Below are positions 56,124 to 62,952 of a stretch of DNA of 64,000 nt, one piece after another. The position numbers were made by a program, and so were the translations under genes. The stretch lies in assembly GCF_022012395.1 (NCBI RefSeq), contig NZ_JAKLTQ010000008.1, positions 1 through 64,000 of the forward strand, written 5' to 3'. Source of the stretch: Arthrobacter hankyongi. Lineage in GTDB: Bacteria > Actinomycetota > Actinomycetes > Actinomycetales > Micrococcaceae. Under the pieces are notes generated by a model. That model saw only the letters and a program-made list of their open reading frames with translations. It had not been told where the DNA came from and ran no database searches. Each line of letters opens with the position of its first letter. Position 1 is the first letter of the stretch.

Positions 56124-57017
56124 ATGACCTCCACGGCACAGAAGCCAAAAAAGCGGCGCATGAAATTTTCACCTTCTGTCAATTTCATTGGCATCATCAT
56201 GCTTATTCTTGCTGCATTATCCTTGTCCATTGTGGTCATTCTGACTATCAAGCAGCAGAACTTGACGCCTTTAGAAAACTTGATGTTCACCATCATTATC
56301 TTCATATTCTCCACGGTCGGTTCTGTGATAATTAGCGCCTACTTCAACCAAGACCAAGCCCGCAAGGAGTATGAACAGCTAGCTCGACCTTCTCTCCGCA
56401 GGGTTACATCCTTGCAGTCTGCGACGCTAATGATTGAGCAACGAGTTGCTGAAAGAGCCGACGATGTTAAGTCAACTGCCGACGGCCCAACCTCCGAATT
56501 GACCTGGCTGGAGGGATTGAGAAGTAATCTGCAGATGCTCCTTCATCAAATTGGTGACGCAAACTCCGATTGGCGCGAGCTGCTCCCGAAAGAGTATGAA
56601 GACGCCCTTCGCGAGCGATCTGCAGAAGTTGCTGAGAAAGAGGCGCAGATTAGAGAATACGTACAGCAGATTGAGTCTCTGCAAGGGAAGATAGAAGAGC
56701 AAGGGAAACGAGCCAAGGAAGGGGATGGCAAAGCTGCGGAGACGATCAAGGATCTGGAGCAACAGCTTTCGAAGCTCCAGAGAAATTCCCCCATTACAGG
56801 GAATCGATCTTATAACTACATGACCAGTTCTAGCAATCTATTCAATGTCAAGCCTACAAGTATCATTACTGATGACACCGGATTCATTATTGGAGGAAAA
56901 TATGATTTCAATGGGAGTCCTTCAGGCATAATTGGCTCAGGCCCGAGGCCCGGGGAAACCTCGAAGCCCAAAAATAACGTAGAAGGCAATGATGAAAATT
57001 CTCACAGGAAATCGTGA
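56124..57017 (+). CDS. Membrane protein with coiled coil, function unknown
   Basis: 297 residues. Two membrane helices near ~20-42 (NFIGIIMLILAALSLSIVVI) and ~52-72, then a long cytoplasmic coiled coil (~150-225; YEDALRERSAEVAEKEAQIR, EQGKRAKEGDGKAAETIKDL). The C-terminus is Ser/Asn/Gly-rich with ITDDTGFIIGGKYDFNGSPS. The DNA is notably AT-rich, a sign of transfer. Such membrane coiled-coil proteins can be phage-defence or exclusion factors, but nothing here proves it. Confidence 0.6.
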   Translation: MTSTAQKPKKRRMKFSPSVNFIGIIMLILAALSLSIVVILTIKQQNLTPLENLMFTIIIFIFSTVGSVIISAYFNQDQARKEYEQLARPSLRRVTSLQSATLMIEQRVAERADDVKSTADGPTSELTWLEGLRSNLQMLLHQIGDANSDWRELLPKEYEDALRERSAEVAEKEAQIREYVQQIESLQGKIEEQGKRAKEGDGKAAETIKDLEQQLSKLQRNSPITGNRSYNYMTSSSNLFNVKPTSIITDDTGFIIGGKYDFNGSPSGIIGSGPRPGETSKPKNNVEGNDENSHRKS

Positions 57018-57058
57018 CTTAAAATTGGTTTCTGATACCTGAATTTTTGTCTGAAAAA

Positions 57059-57529
57059 CTACCATCTCCGGCTCTGCGGCATAGGTACTTGGTGCAAGGG
57101 CAGGTGCGAGTAGTCCACCCCGGCAACGGGCCTCTGACGCGCCCAGTAGCCGCCTCTAGCTTCCAACCCGTCTATCTGCTCCTGAGTCCACACCAGCGGC
57201 TTCCTATCGGCACGGGGCGGCGGCGCGGGATCCATCATTGCCCGCCTGCCCCTGGTGCCGTCACCCTTACTGCTGTTGCAGCTCCGATGCATGCCCTGCA
57301 ACCCGTTCACCCCAGGTGCCATGCGCCCGCCATTGTTCACAGGGTCAATATGATCCGCGGTGAAACTCCGGGCATCCTTCCAGAACTCCGGATACATCGT
57401 CCGGTCCTCAAACTCCCACAGGAACGGCATGCCGCACGCCGCGCACGGCAGGTTATCCCGCTTATACCGACGCTTGAGGGTTTCCCGCTGCTTCACGTAG
57501 AAGTGATCATTCCGCCACGTCTTAGCCAA
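57059..57529 (-). CDS. Phage-type HNH endonuclease
   Basis: 156 residues from the TTG at 57529, which has AGGGGGAAGC directly upstream; a GTG at 57550 is in frame. A zinc Cys pair CAACG is followed by the HNH core FTADHIDPVNNGGRMAPGVN and GMHRSCNSSKGDG. Next to a terminase small-subunit gene this is the packaging-associated HNH nuclease of tailed phages. Confidence 0.85.
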   Translation of the reverse strand: MAKTWRNDHFYVKQRETLKRRYKRDNLPCAACGMPFLWEFEDRTMYPEFWKDARSFTADHIDPVNNGGRMAPGVNGLQGMHRSCNSSKGDGTRGRRAMMDPAPPPRADRKPLVWTQEQIDGLEARGGYWARQRPVAGVDYSHLPLHQVPMPQSRRW

Positions 57530-57580
57530 GCTTCCCCCTGACCGCAGCACGGGTTTCCAACATCCAGTCCAGAGGGGTAA

Positions 57581-57730
57581 TCACAGCCCGGATCCCCTCA
57601 CCCTGGCCCTATACCACGCCCACCGGTCCACCCGCCACGCCATCGGATCCGAACCCAACAGCTCCGAATCCAGCCGCAAATCGGCCGGCATCGGATACTC
57701 AGGCACTGGCTGACGCTTCCGCCTCACCAC
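57581..57730 (-). CDS. Small phage-type protein between terS and HNH
   Basis: 49 residues starting VVRRKRQPVPEYPMPADLRL, from GTG codons at 57730 or 57727. It overlaps the terS remnant and precedes the HNH gene with a tiny gap. The basic start and WRVDRWAWYRARVR are typical of small proteins in phage packaging clusters. Function unknown. Confidence 0.45.
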   Translation of the reverse strand: MVRRKRQPVPEYPMPADLRLDSELLGSDPMAWRVDRWAWYRARVRGSGL

Positions 57731-58062
57731 GCTTGCCCCCGTAGACACCCCGGACACCACGGGCCGCCGGCAAATCGTCCTCCACGCCGGGAATCTGCAA
57801 CGTTGCTAGCAACCGGGCCAGAGTCAACCGCTGCTGCCGTGCCTCAGCCACCCCCCGGATGCACCCGCGAACCCTGCGAGCTGGGCAGCATCAGCCCATC
57901 CTTCTTTACCGCAGCATCAAGCTCTGTGATCCGGTCCCGGATCCGGCACGCTTCCTCCAGGATCGCCAACTCGTGGTCGGCCCACTCATACTCATCCGTT
58001 GCGGCATCCCACAACCGCTTACCCGCAGCCCCCAAGCCACGGGGTTTATCAGTAACGCTCAC
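57699..58062 (-). pseudogene. Phage terminase small subunit, frameshifted
   Basis: The first frame (58062-57844, GTG start with GGAGAAAGA) reads KRLWDAATDEYEWADHELAI and LMLPSSQGSRVHPG. The second frame then gives VAEARQQRLTLARLLATLQI and DDLPAARGVRGVYGGKRG, ending at 57699. The shift is at a run of six G (minus strand) near 57855. The joined sequence matches phage P27-type small terminases. It could be a real mutation or a homopolymer sequencing error. Confidence 0.8.
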
Positions 58063-58377
58063 TCTTTCTCCAATGTCAGACTGGCCCCCTCAGGAGCCGA
58101 TTTAAGGGCCGGAAACAGCCCGATTAAGCCCGGTCCAATCCCGCCTCCAGACCCCGCCAAACCGGGCGTTTCAGGCTCCCCGCCCCGGCGGCCATCGCGG
58201 GACGTGCCGGACATGCCGTCGAGCCATCACCCGGCGGAACCGCCACGAGGCCACACCCGTCATCTAGGGACCTGCCGGCGCTGCATCCGGTGCAACACAG
58301 CTCGCATGTGCGAGTCCTTCAGCGAGGCTCGACGAAGCGGCGTAGAACAACCCCACTAGTCCATCGAACAGCGAAGC
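58063..58377. other. Non-coding stretch upstream of terS
   Basis: About 315 bases with no convincing gene. It precedes the phage terminase gene and ends at a strong terminator oriented rightwards; it could hold a phage packaging site or a small RNA, but I see no specific structure. Confidence 0.35.
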
Positions 58378-58415
58378 GCCCGCCCCAAGGAGGCCACCTT
58401 GGGGCGGGCTTTTTT
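58378..58415 (+). terminator. Strong rho-independent terminator
   Basis: A perfect 13-bp stem GCCCGCCCCAAGG / CCTTGGGGCGGGC with a six-base loop followed by TTTTTT. There is no obvious plus-strand gene directly upstream, so its transcript is unknown. Confidence 0.88.
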
Positions 58416-58544
58416 GTTGCCCCGCCGTGCCTGCCGCTCGGCATGACGGCCGTGGCCACCGGTCGCGCATAGAGGTTCCGGAAGTCGGGGCCGGGCCAAC
58501 CCGGGACACACCTCTGCTTCCAGCTTTCTACGAAACGGAGCACC

Positions 58545-58847
58545 ATGTCCTTCCACTTGCGGCCGCTGAACATCGACAGCCTGGACTTCGACGACCTGGG
58601 CGTCGACGGCAAAGACCTGCGGCTCGACGGCGACCTGTTCTACGCCGTCTACATTCTCAAGCCCGACGAGGCCCGGGTCGGTGTCTTCAAGCCCACCGGC
58701 CGAGACCTCCGCGACAGCGACCTGCTGGGTAATGCTGCTGTGGACCCGCGGGAATATCGCCGCACCAATAAGGAGGCCGCTCTGGCCATCGGAGTCATCG
58801 GGGCCAAAGCGGACTTCGACCAGAACTATCTGTCCAGAATCCGCTGA
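58545..58847 (+). CDS. Hypothetical acidic protein
   Basis: 100 residues. ACGGAGCACC precedes the ATG. It is Asp/Leu-rich (IDSLDFDDLGVDGKDLRLDG) with a mixed C-terminal half (GRDLRDSDLLGNAAVDPREY). No membrane segment or known motif. A 15-bp hairpin terminator follows directly. Function unknown. Confidence 0.5.
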   Translation: MSFHLRPLNIDSLDFDDLGVDGKDLRLDGDLFYAVYILKPDEARVGVFKPTGRDLRDSDLLGNAAVDPREYRRTNKEAALAIGVIGAKADFDQNYLSRIR

Positions 58848-58852
58848 CTCCC

Positions 58853-58897
58853 GTACGGAACCTGTCCACGGTCCTGAGCCTGGGACAGGTTCCGTAC
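58853..58897 (+). terminator. Hairpin terminator
   Basis: A perfect 15-bp stem (GTACGGAACCTGTCC and its complement) with a 15-base loop, starting five bases after the preceding stop codon. No T-run. Confidence 0.65.
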
Positions 58898-58962
58898 CTG
58901 TTCCGCAACCTGCTACTTTTCGTAGGGCAGGCGTCCGGACCAAAAAGACAGCGAGTAGCTAG

Positions 58963-59526
58963 ATGTCCAATCGAGACCGTACCGTCCCCACTGAGCTTGA
59001 CCGGCTCAAGCTGTTCCTGGACCTGGCCGAGCACTACATCGCCGTCTGCGAGCAGTTGCCCCTCGGCGAAGCGGGGAAAGTCAAAATCTCTCTTAGGGAC
59101 GAACCGCTGAGCGTCGCCTTCGAGATGCGGCTCATGCTCTTGCGCAAGTTCATTGACGGTAGCAACGTGGATCTTGAGAAGGTAGCCAAGGCGTTCGGCA
59201 GTTGCTATTCCGGTCCCGCGAACATGCTCAAGGAGAATCTGGAGTCCTACGCCGACGATATCGAAAGGACGCTCCAAGGGGAAATAGGCTTCTCCATTGT
59301 GGGGATGCCGCCCACGGTGCATATGGACTACTTTTACAATGCCCTCTATGGCCGCCTCATGCACGCCGACTGGAACCGCTGGAACCTGCTCCAGAAGCGG
59401 GCAGGCTTCGAGGTCAGGATGTCGCTCATGGAGACCTACCGCCGGCTCGACCACTTCGTGAGGGAAGCACACCACTCCGTAAAGTCGGCCTTCGACATGG
59501 GCGAACTACAGGGCTCACCGGAGTAA
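58963..59526 (+). CDS. Hypothetical helical protein
   Basis: 187 residues, soluble and mostly helical by appearance (LDRLKLFLDLAEHYIAVCEQ, RLMLLRKFIDGSNVDLEKVA, MLKENLESYADDIERTLQGE). No family recognised. It ends four bases before the orphan-family gene at 59531, so the two are probably cotranslated. Confidence 0.6.
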   Translation: MSNRDRTVPTELDRLKLFLDLAEHYIAVCEQLPLGEAGKVKISLRDEPLSVAFEMRLMLLRKFIDGSNVDLEKVAKAFGSCYSGPANMLKENLESYADDIERTLQGEIGFSIVGMPPTVHMDYFYNALYGRLMHADWNRWNLLQKRAGFEVRMSLMETYRRLDHFVREAHHSVKSAFDMGELQGSPE

Positions 59527-59530
59527 GCGT

Positions 59531-59833
59531 GTGAACAAGGTTGACGCTTCACGGGCCGCGGGCATCTTCGCGTCGAAGTACCCGCGCTGGCATCCGGACT
59601 TCGACGTCGAGCCGGTGACCCGGCCCAGCTACAACCGCGAACCCTACGTACGAGTCCGGATGGAGATGGAGGCGGTCAACGGCAAAGCCATCGCCTGGAC
59701 CCGGAACTATGTGCAGGTGAAGTGGCAAGACCATGACCTGAGCGTCGAAATACGCTGGGTGCCGGCGTCTTGGGTGAAGCGGATCAGTCGGGATGAATCT
59801 ATCTGGCGGGATCCCTACGACATCGTTGACTAA
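59531..59833 (+). CDS. Orphan ~100-residue family protein, copy 2
   Basis: 100 residues from GTG with GGAGTAAGC upstream. It reads MNKVDASRAAGIFASKYPRW, RVRMEMEAVNGKAIAWTRNY, VQVKWQDHDL and WVKRISRDESIWRDPYD, a close paralogue of 55111-55413 in the opposite orientation. Conserved Trp, Arg and acidic residues are spread along its length. Function unknown; linkage to the helical protein at 58963 may be informative. Confidence 0.65.
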   Translation: MNKVDASRAAGIFASKYPRWHPDFDVEPVTRPSYNREPYVRVRMEMEAVNGKAIAWTRNYVQVKWQDHDLSVEIRWVPASWVKRISRDESIWRDPYDIVD

Positions 59834-60040
59834 ACCCACAGGCAGACTCGCAGAAAAGACCACCCGCCCGTCGTCGTAACCGATGACCGGGGTTCTGCGC
59901 GCCTGCTCACGATCGCGACGACCGCCCTCGGCTTCGTGTCAATTCCGTCCGGGTGACAAGCGCAATGATTCAATGAGGCCACCCTTGCCAGTGCCCCACC
60001 TGCAAGCCAAAAGCCGCGTCCAAGCGAAAGAAGAGAACGA

Positions 60041-60241
60041 ATGATCGATCCGCGCGACAAGATGAAGTCAATATTCGGATCAATCGCGAGAGCAATTGAT
60101 GAGTCACTTCAGGAGAGCCAGCGCCGAGATGCTGCCCTCAAGGCCCTTAAAATAGACACCACGCATGACGAATGCCATCAAGCAATAGGAAAACTAGCCG
60201 TCGCGATTGTGGAGCTGCAAAACAAATCAGAAACCAAGTGA
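60041..60241 (+). CDS. Small helical hypothetical protein
   Basis: 66 residues, with GAAGAGAACGA before the ATG. It looks entirely helical (MKSIFGSIARAIDESLQESQ, ECHQAIGKLAVAIVELQNKS). No motif. Function unknown. Confidence 0.5.
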   Translation: MIDPRDKMKSIFGSIARAIDESLQESQRRDAALKALKIDTTHDECHQAIGKLAVAIVELQNKSETK

Positions 60242-60380
60242 GGAAGTGAACCCCTGCCGGTCATTACGACTAGCAGCCCGGCCCCGATCCGAATAGTTCC
60301 CTTGCGACTTGGCCCTGTTAACCGACGACTCCTAGGCGTATTAGACTCCCGCCACAGTCTGACGGCCGCCTCTACACCCC

Positions 60381-60419
60381 AAAAGCCCCGTCCCGGTTCA
60401 CGCCGGAGCGGGGCTTTTT
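60381..60419 (+). terminator. Rho-independent terminator
   Basis: AAAAGCCCCGTCCCGG pairs with CCGGAGCGGGGCTTTTT around a six-base loop, with A-run left and T-run right. It separates the small gene at 60041 from that at 60457. Confidence 0.8.
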
Positions 60420-60456
60420 GCGTCTCCGGCGCCCGTCGCTGACATAGGCTGACTCA

Positions 60457-61065
60457 GTGGATATTCAATCGTGGGATTGGGGCTCGGTGCCCGATTGGCT
60501 CGCCGCCATCGGCACCCTCGCCGCCGTCGTGTTTGCCTTGGCCGTTGCCACGAGGGACGCTAAGCGCCTCGAGGTCGAGCAGTACCAGGCGGCCCGTGAC
60601 CGGGAGGTGTTCCGTCAGGAGCAGCAGGAGCAGGCCGCCCAACGAAAGCGGCGCCTCGCTGCGCAGGTCACTTTGATAACTGAGGAAACTGCACTGATGG
60701 CCATCGGAATGGCCGACGTCCTCAAGCCCAATTTCGAGACCTTCGTTCAGCGCAATTACACAGTCCACAACGGCGGCGAGGAGCCTATATTCATGGCTAC
60801 CGTGGTAGACAACTTCCCTATGGATGGCAACCTCGCCGGCGACTACGAAGCCAGGACCATCGAGACCTGGAACGTGATTGAGCCGGATGGGCGGCGAACG
60901 ACGGCAGCTACCATCGATCCAGCCGCGCCTAGCCGCCGAGAAGTTCAGTTTAACGACGGTGCTGGCCATAGGTGGCAAAGACAAGAGCTAGGCGAACTGC
61001 GGGAGGTGTCGCCAGACGTCCCCGGCCAGGTTGGTTCTGGTGATACTTCCCCCGTGACCGCATAA
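60457..61065 (+). CDS. Coiled-coil membrane protein, function unknown
   Basis: 202 residues from a GTG. One N-terminal membrane segment (~12-32, WLAAIGTLAAVVFALAVA) is followed by a Gln/Glu/Arg-rich coiled coil (~33-72; REVFRQEQQEQAAQRKRRLA) and a beta-like domain (NYTVHNGGEEPIFMATVVDN). The layout parallels 53460-54131. Its 3' end lies ~100 bases before the right arm of the 57-bp inverted repeat. Confidence 0.6.
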   Translation: MDIQSWDWGSVPDWLAAIGTLAAVVFALAVATRDAKRLEVEQYQAARDREVFRQEQQEQAAQRKRRLAAQVTLITEETALMAIGMADVLKPNFETFVQRNYTVHNGGEEPIFMATVVDNFPMDGNLAGDYEARTIETWNVIEPDGRRTTAATIDPAAPSRREVQFNDGAGHRWQRQELGELREVSPDVPGQVGSGDTSPVTA

Positions 61066-61162
61066 CTCCTGTTCGCCGCACTCGAAGCCAGGAGTAGGGA
61101 GGGCGAGCTAAGGATGAAGCGGACTCCCTGCGAGAGATGTTTCCCGATCTGTCCCCTTCCTC

Positions 61163-61219
61163 CAAAGAAACCCGCTGCCCCCCACCTCCGCTCTGCTGCA
61201 TTAGCCCACGACGACCAGC
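61163..61219. repeat. Inverted repeat of the island, right arm
   Basis: Starts CCAAAGAAACCCGCTGCCCC and matches the complement of 53349-53404 with about five differences in 57 bases. It lies downstream of the coiled-coil membrane gene at 60457. Confidence 0.8.
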
Positions 61220-61418
61220 CCCCATCGGCCGTCCCGCACGGCTCCGGTCGCGACGTGGCCCTGTTCGCCGATAGTTCTTGGGCAATACTGGATCCCCTCG
61301 CCGCCACGTACTTGCGCTGCCGTCGTACAGCCCGCAGCCGCTTAGTCAATCCCAGCTCACCACGATGACTCCTAACGGTCGAGGTTGGCCCGACGTAAGT
61401 CTGTGACCATTGAACCGG

Positions 61419-62025
61419 TTCCATGGCCACGGAGATCCCGTCCACGAACCGCACGAGGGCCGGAAGCTGGGTCCGGTTGGAGAGTTCACGCAATGCCGCC
61501 AGCAGCGGGGTTCCGGACCGGGTGGCGGCCAGCACTTGGGCGAATTCCCCGGCAAGCTCGCCCTGGGTACTGCGGCAAATACGTTCCAAGGCCCCGGTGG
61601 CGTTTTCCCCGGCACCAACGGCCAGGGCCATGAGTTCGGCCAATCCGGGAAATTCGGTCAGCATCTTCGCTTCCCGGCGGCGGATCCGAACGCCGAGCAA
61701 GTAGTCCCGGAGCAGGAATCCCCCAACGGCGAGCGCCAGGGTAACGGCCACGGATACCAGCGGGTCTCCGAAACCCGCGGTTACGGACAGGACGGCCCAG
61801 GCAATCCCCGCCCGGAGGCCGGCCACCGACCAGAGCAACTGCCCGGCACGGAACTCCACCGGCGATTGGCTGAGTCCGGCCTGCGCCAGCCGCCGGGACA
61901 ATATGGTGGGAGCCGGATTGAACCGGCCCAGCCAGTGCACCACATCCAGCAGGATCGGCCGAACGATCCGTCCAAGCGGGCCGAACGGGGTAACATCTCC
62001 GGCCGCGGGATGCAGCAGGCGGGAC
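61419..62025 (-). pseudogene. tadC-like gene (type II secretion system F family), 5' fragment
   Basis: Reads LLDVVHWLGRFNPAPTILSR through LLRDYLLGVRIRRREAKMLT, then FPGLAELMALAVGAGENATG and LPALVRFVDGISVAME, where similarity stops at the island edge. A membrane pair lies at ~55-80. The 5' end is cut at 62026 by an IS21-family element. The conserved C-terminus is at 51280-51363. TadC anchors the Tad pilus assembly platform; this copy cannot work. Confidence 0.85.
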
Positions 62026-62051
62026 TGTCAACTGCAGGTTGTTTCTGACAT

Positions 62052-62117
62052 GGGCGGCAGTTGGCATTGACCGTAGGCGGCAGGTCGTTTGACCGCCGGC
62101 GGCAGCGGTTTTGACCG
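62052..62117. repeat. Three terminal direct repeats of the IS21-family element
   Basis: Units at 62052-62073, 62075-62095 and 62097-62117 share GGCGGCAG at the start and TTGACCG at the end. IS21-family ends carry such multiple repeats, which are transposase binding sites. Confidence 0.8.
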
Positions 62118-62169
62118 GTGGCCGGCGCCCGGAGGGTGTGCCGGTGGGTCCGGGCGCCGGCCTGTTTGG

Positions 62170-62952
62170 TCAGTTCATCGGTTGGGTTCCTTTCCCGGTT
62201 TGGGCCTGCATGAGGCGGACGGACTCGCCGCGGGTCTGGCAGAGGTGGGCGTGGTGGAGCAGCCGGTCCACGGTGGCCGTGGCGATGGCCTTGGGCATCA
62301 GCTCGTCGAACCCGGAGGGGTGGATGTTGGAGCTGATGGCCAGGGAGCGCTTTTCATAGGAGGCGTCCACGACCCGGTAGAAGCCCTCGGCGGCGTCCGC
62401 GGTGACCGGCAGCAGCCCGATATCGTCAACACAGACCAGATCGGCGCTGATCGCCCGCCCGATGGCCTTGTTCACGCTGTCATCGATCCGGTGCCTGCGC
62501 ACGAGTGCGCCGAGGTCCTCCAGGGTCAGCCAGGCCACGGTCATGCCCTCGTCGATGGCCTGCTGGCCCAGGGCTTCGAGCAGCAGGGTCTTGCCGGTGC
62601 CCGAAGGCCCGCAGGCGATGAGGTTCTCCTTCCGGCGGATCCACTCGAGGCTGCGCAGGAACCGGGTCGTGGCGGCCGGGATGGTGGACAGGGCCTCGTC
62701 CCAGACCTCGAAGGTCTTGCCGGTTGGGAACCCGGCGCGCTTGCGGCGGGTGGCCAGCATGGACCGGTTGCGTCCGGCCGCTTCAGCCTCCAGCAGCACG
62801 CGCACGGCCTCGGCGGGGTCCCAGCGCTGGGTCCGGGCCGTGGCCAGGACCTCGACGGCGATCGCGCGGGCGTGGGGCATCCGGTTGGTGCGCATCAGGG
62901 CGATCACGGCCTCGATGCCCGGGGCCTGGGCGGCGGCATGGTCAGTGCTCAT
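62170..62952 (-). CDS. istB: IS21-family helper ATPase IstB
   Basis: 260 residues from the ATG at 62952. Walker A GPSGTGKTLLLEAL, Walker B LVCVDDIGLLP, and the AAA+ context FLRSLEWIRRKENLIACG and AISSNIHPSGFDELMP are intact. It assists the IstA transposase in target choice. It overlaps the istA end by 11 bases. Confidence 0.93.
   Translation of the reverse strand: MSTDHAAAQAPGIEAVIALMRTNRMPHARAIAVEVLATARTQRWDPAEAVRVLLEAEAAGRNRSMLATRRKRAGFPTGKTFEVWDEALSTIPAATTRFLRSLEWIRRKENLIACGPSGTGKTLLLEALGQQAIDEGMTVAWLTLEDLGALVRRHRIDDSVNKAIGRAISADLVCVDDIGLLPVTADAAEGFYRVVDASYEKRSLAISSNIHPSGFDELMPKAIATATVDRLLHHAHLCQTRGESVRLMQAQTGKGTQPMN

Larger units (their letters stand above)
51364..61418. mobile_element. 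~10-kb accessory island splitting tadC
   Basis: Bounded by the 3' and 5' fragments of a tadC-like gene. It contains an IS1634-family element, phage terminase small subunit and HNH genes, about ten orphan genes, and inverted repeats. No integrase is seen. GC content is mixed and often lower than the core. Its insertion removed part of tadC, so the boundaries are given by loss of TadC similarity and are accurate to a few bases. Confidence 0.7.

Noticed and set aside
58240-58377. Possible tRNA or small RNA before the terminator at 58378
   Set aside because: No cloverleaf or conserved T-arm could be found.
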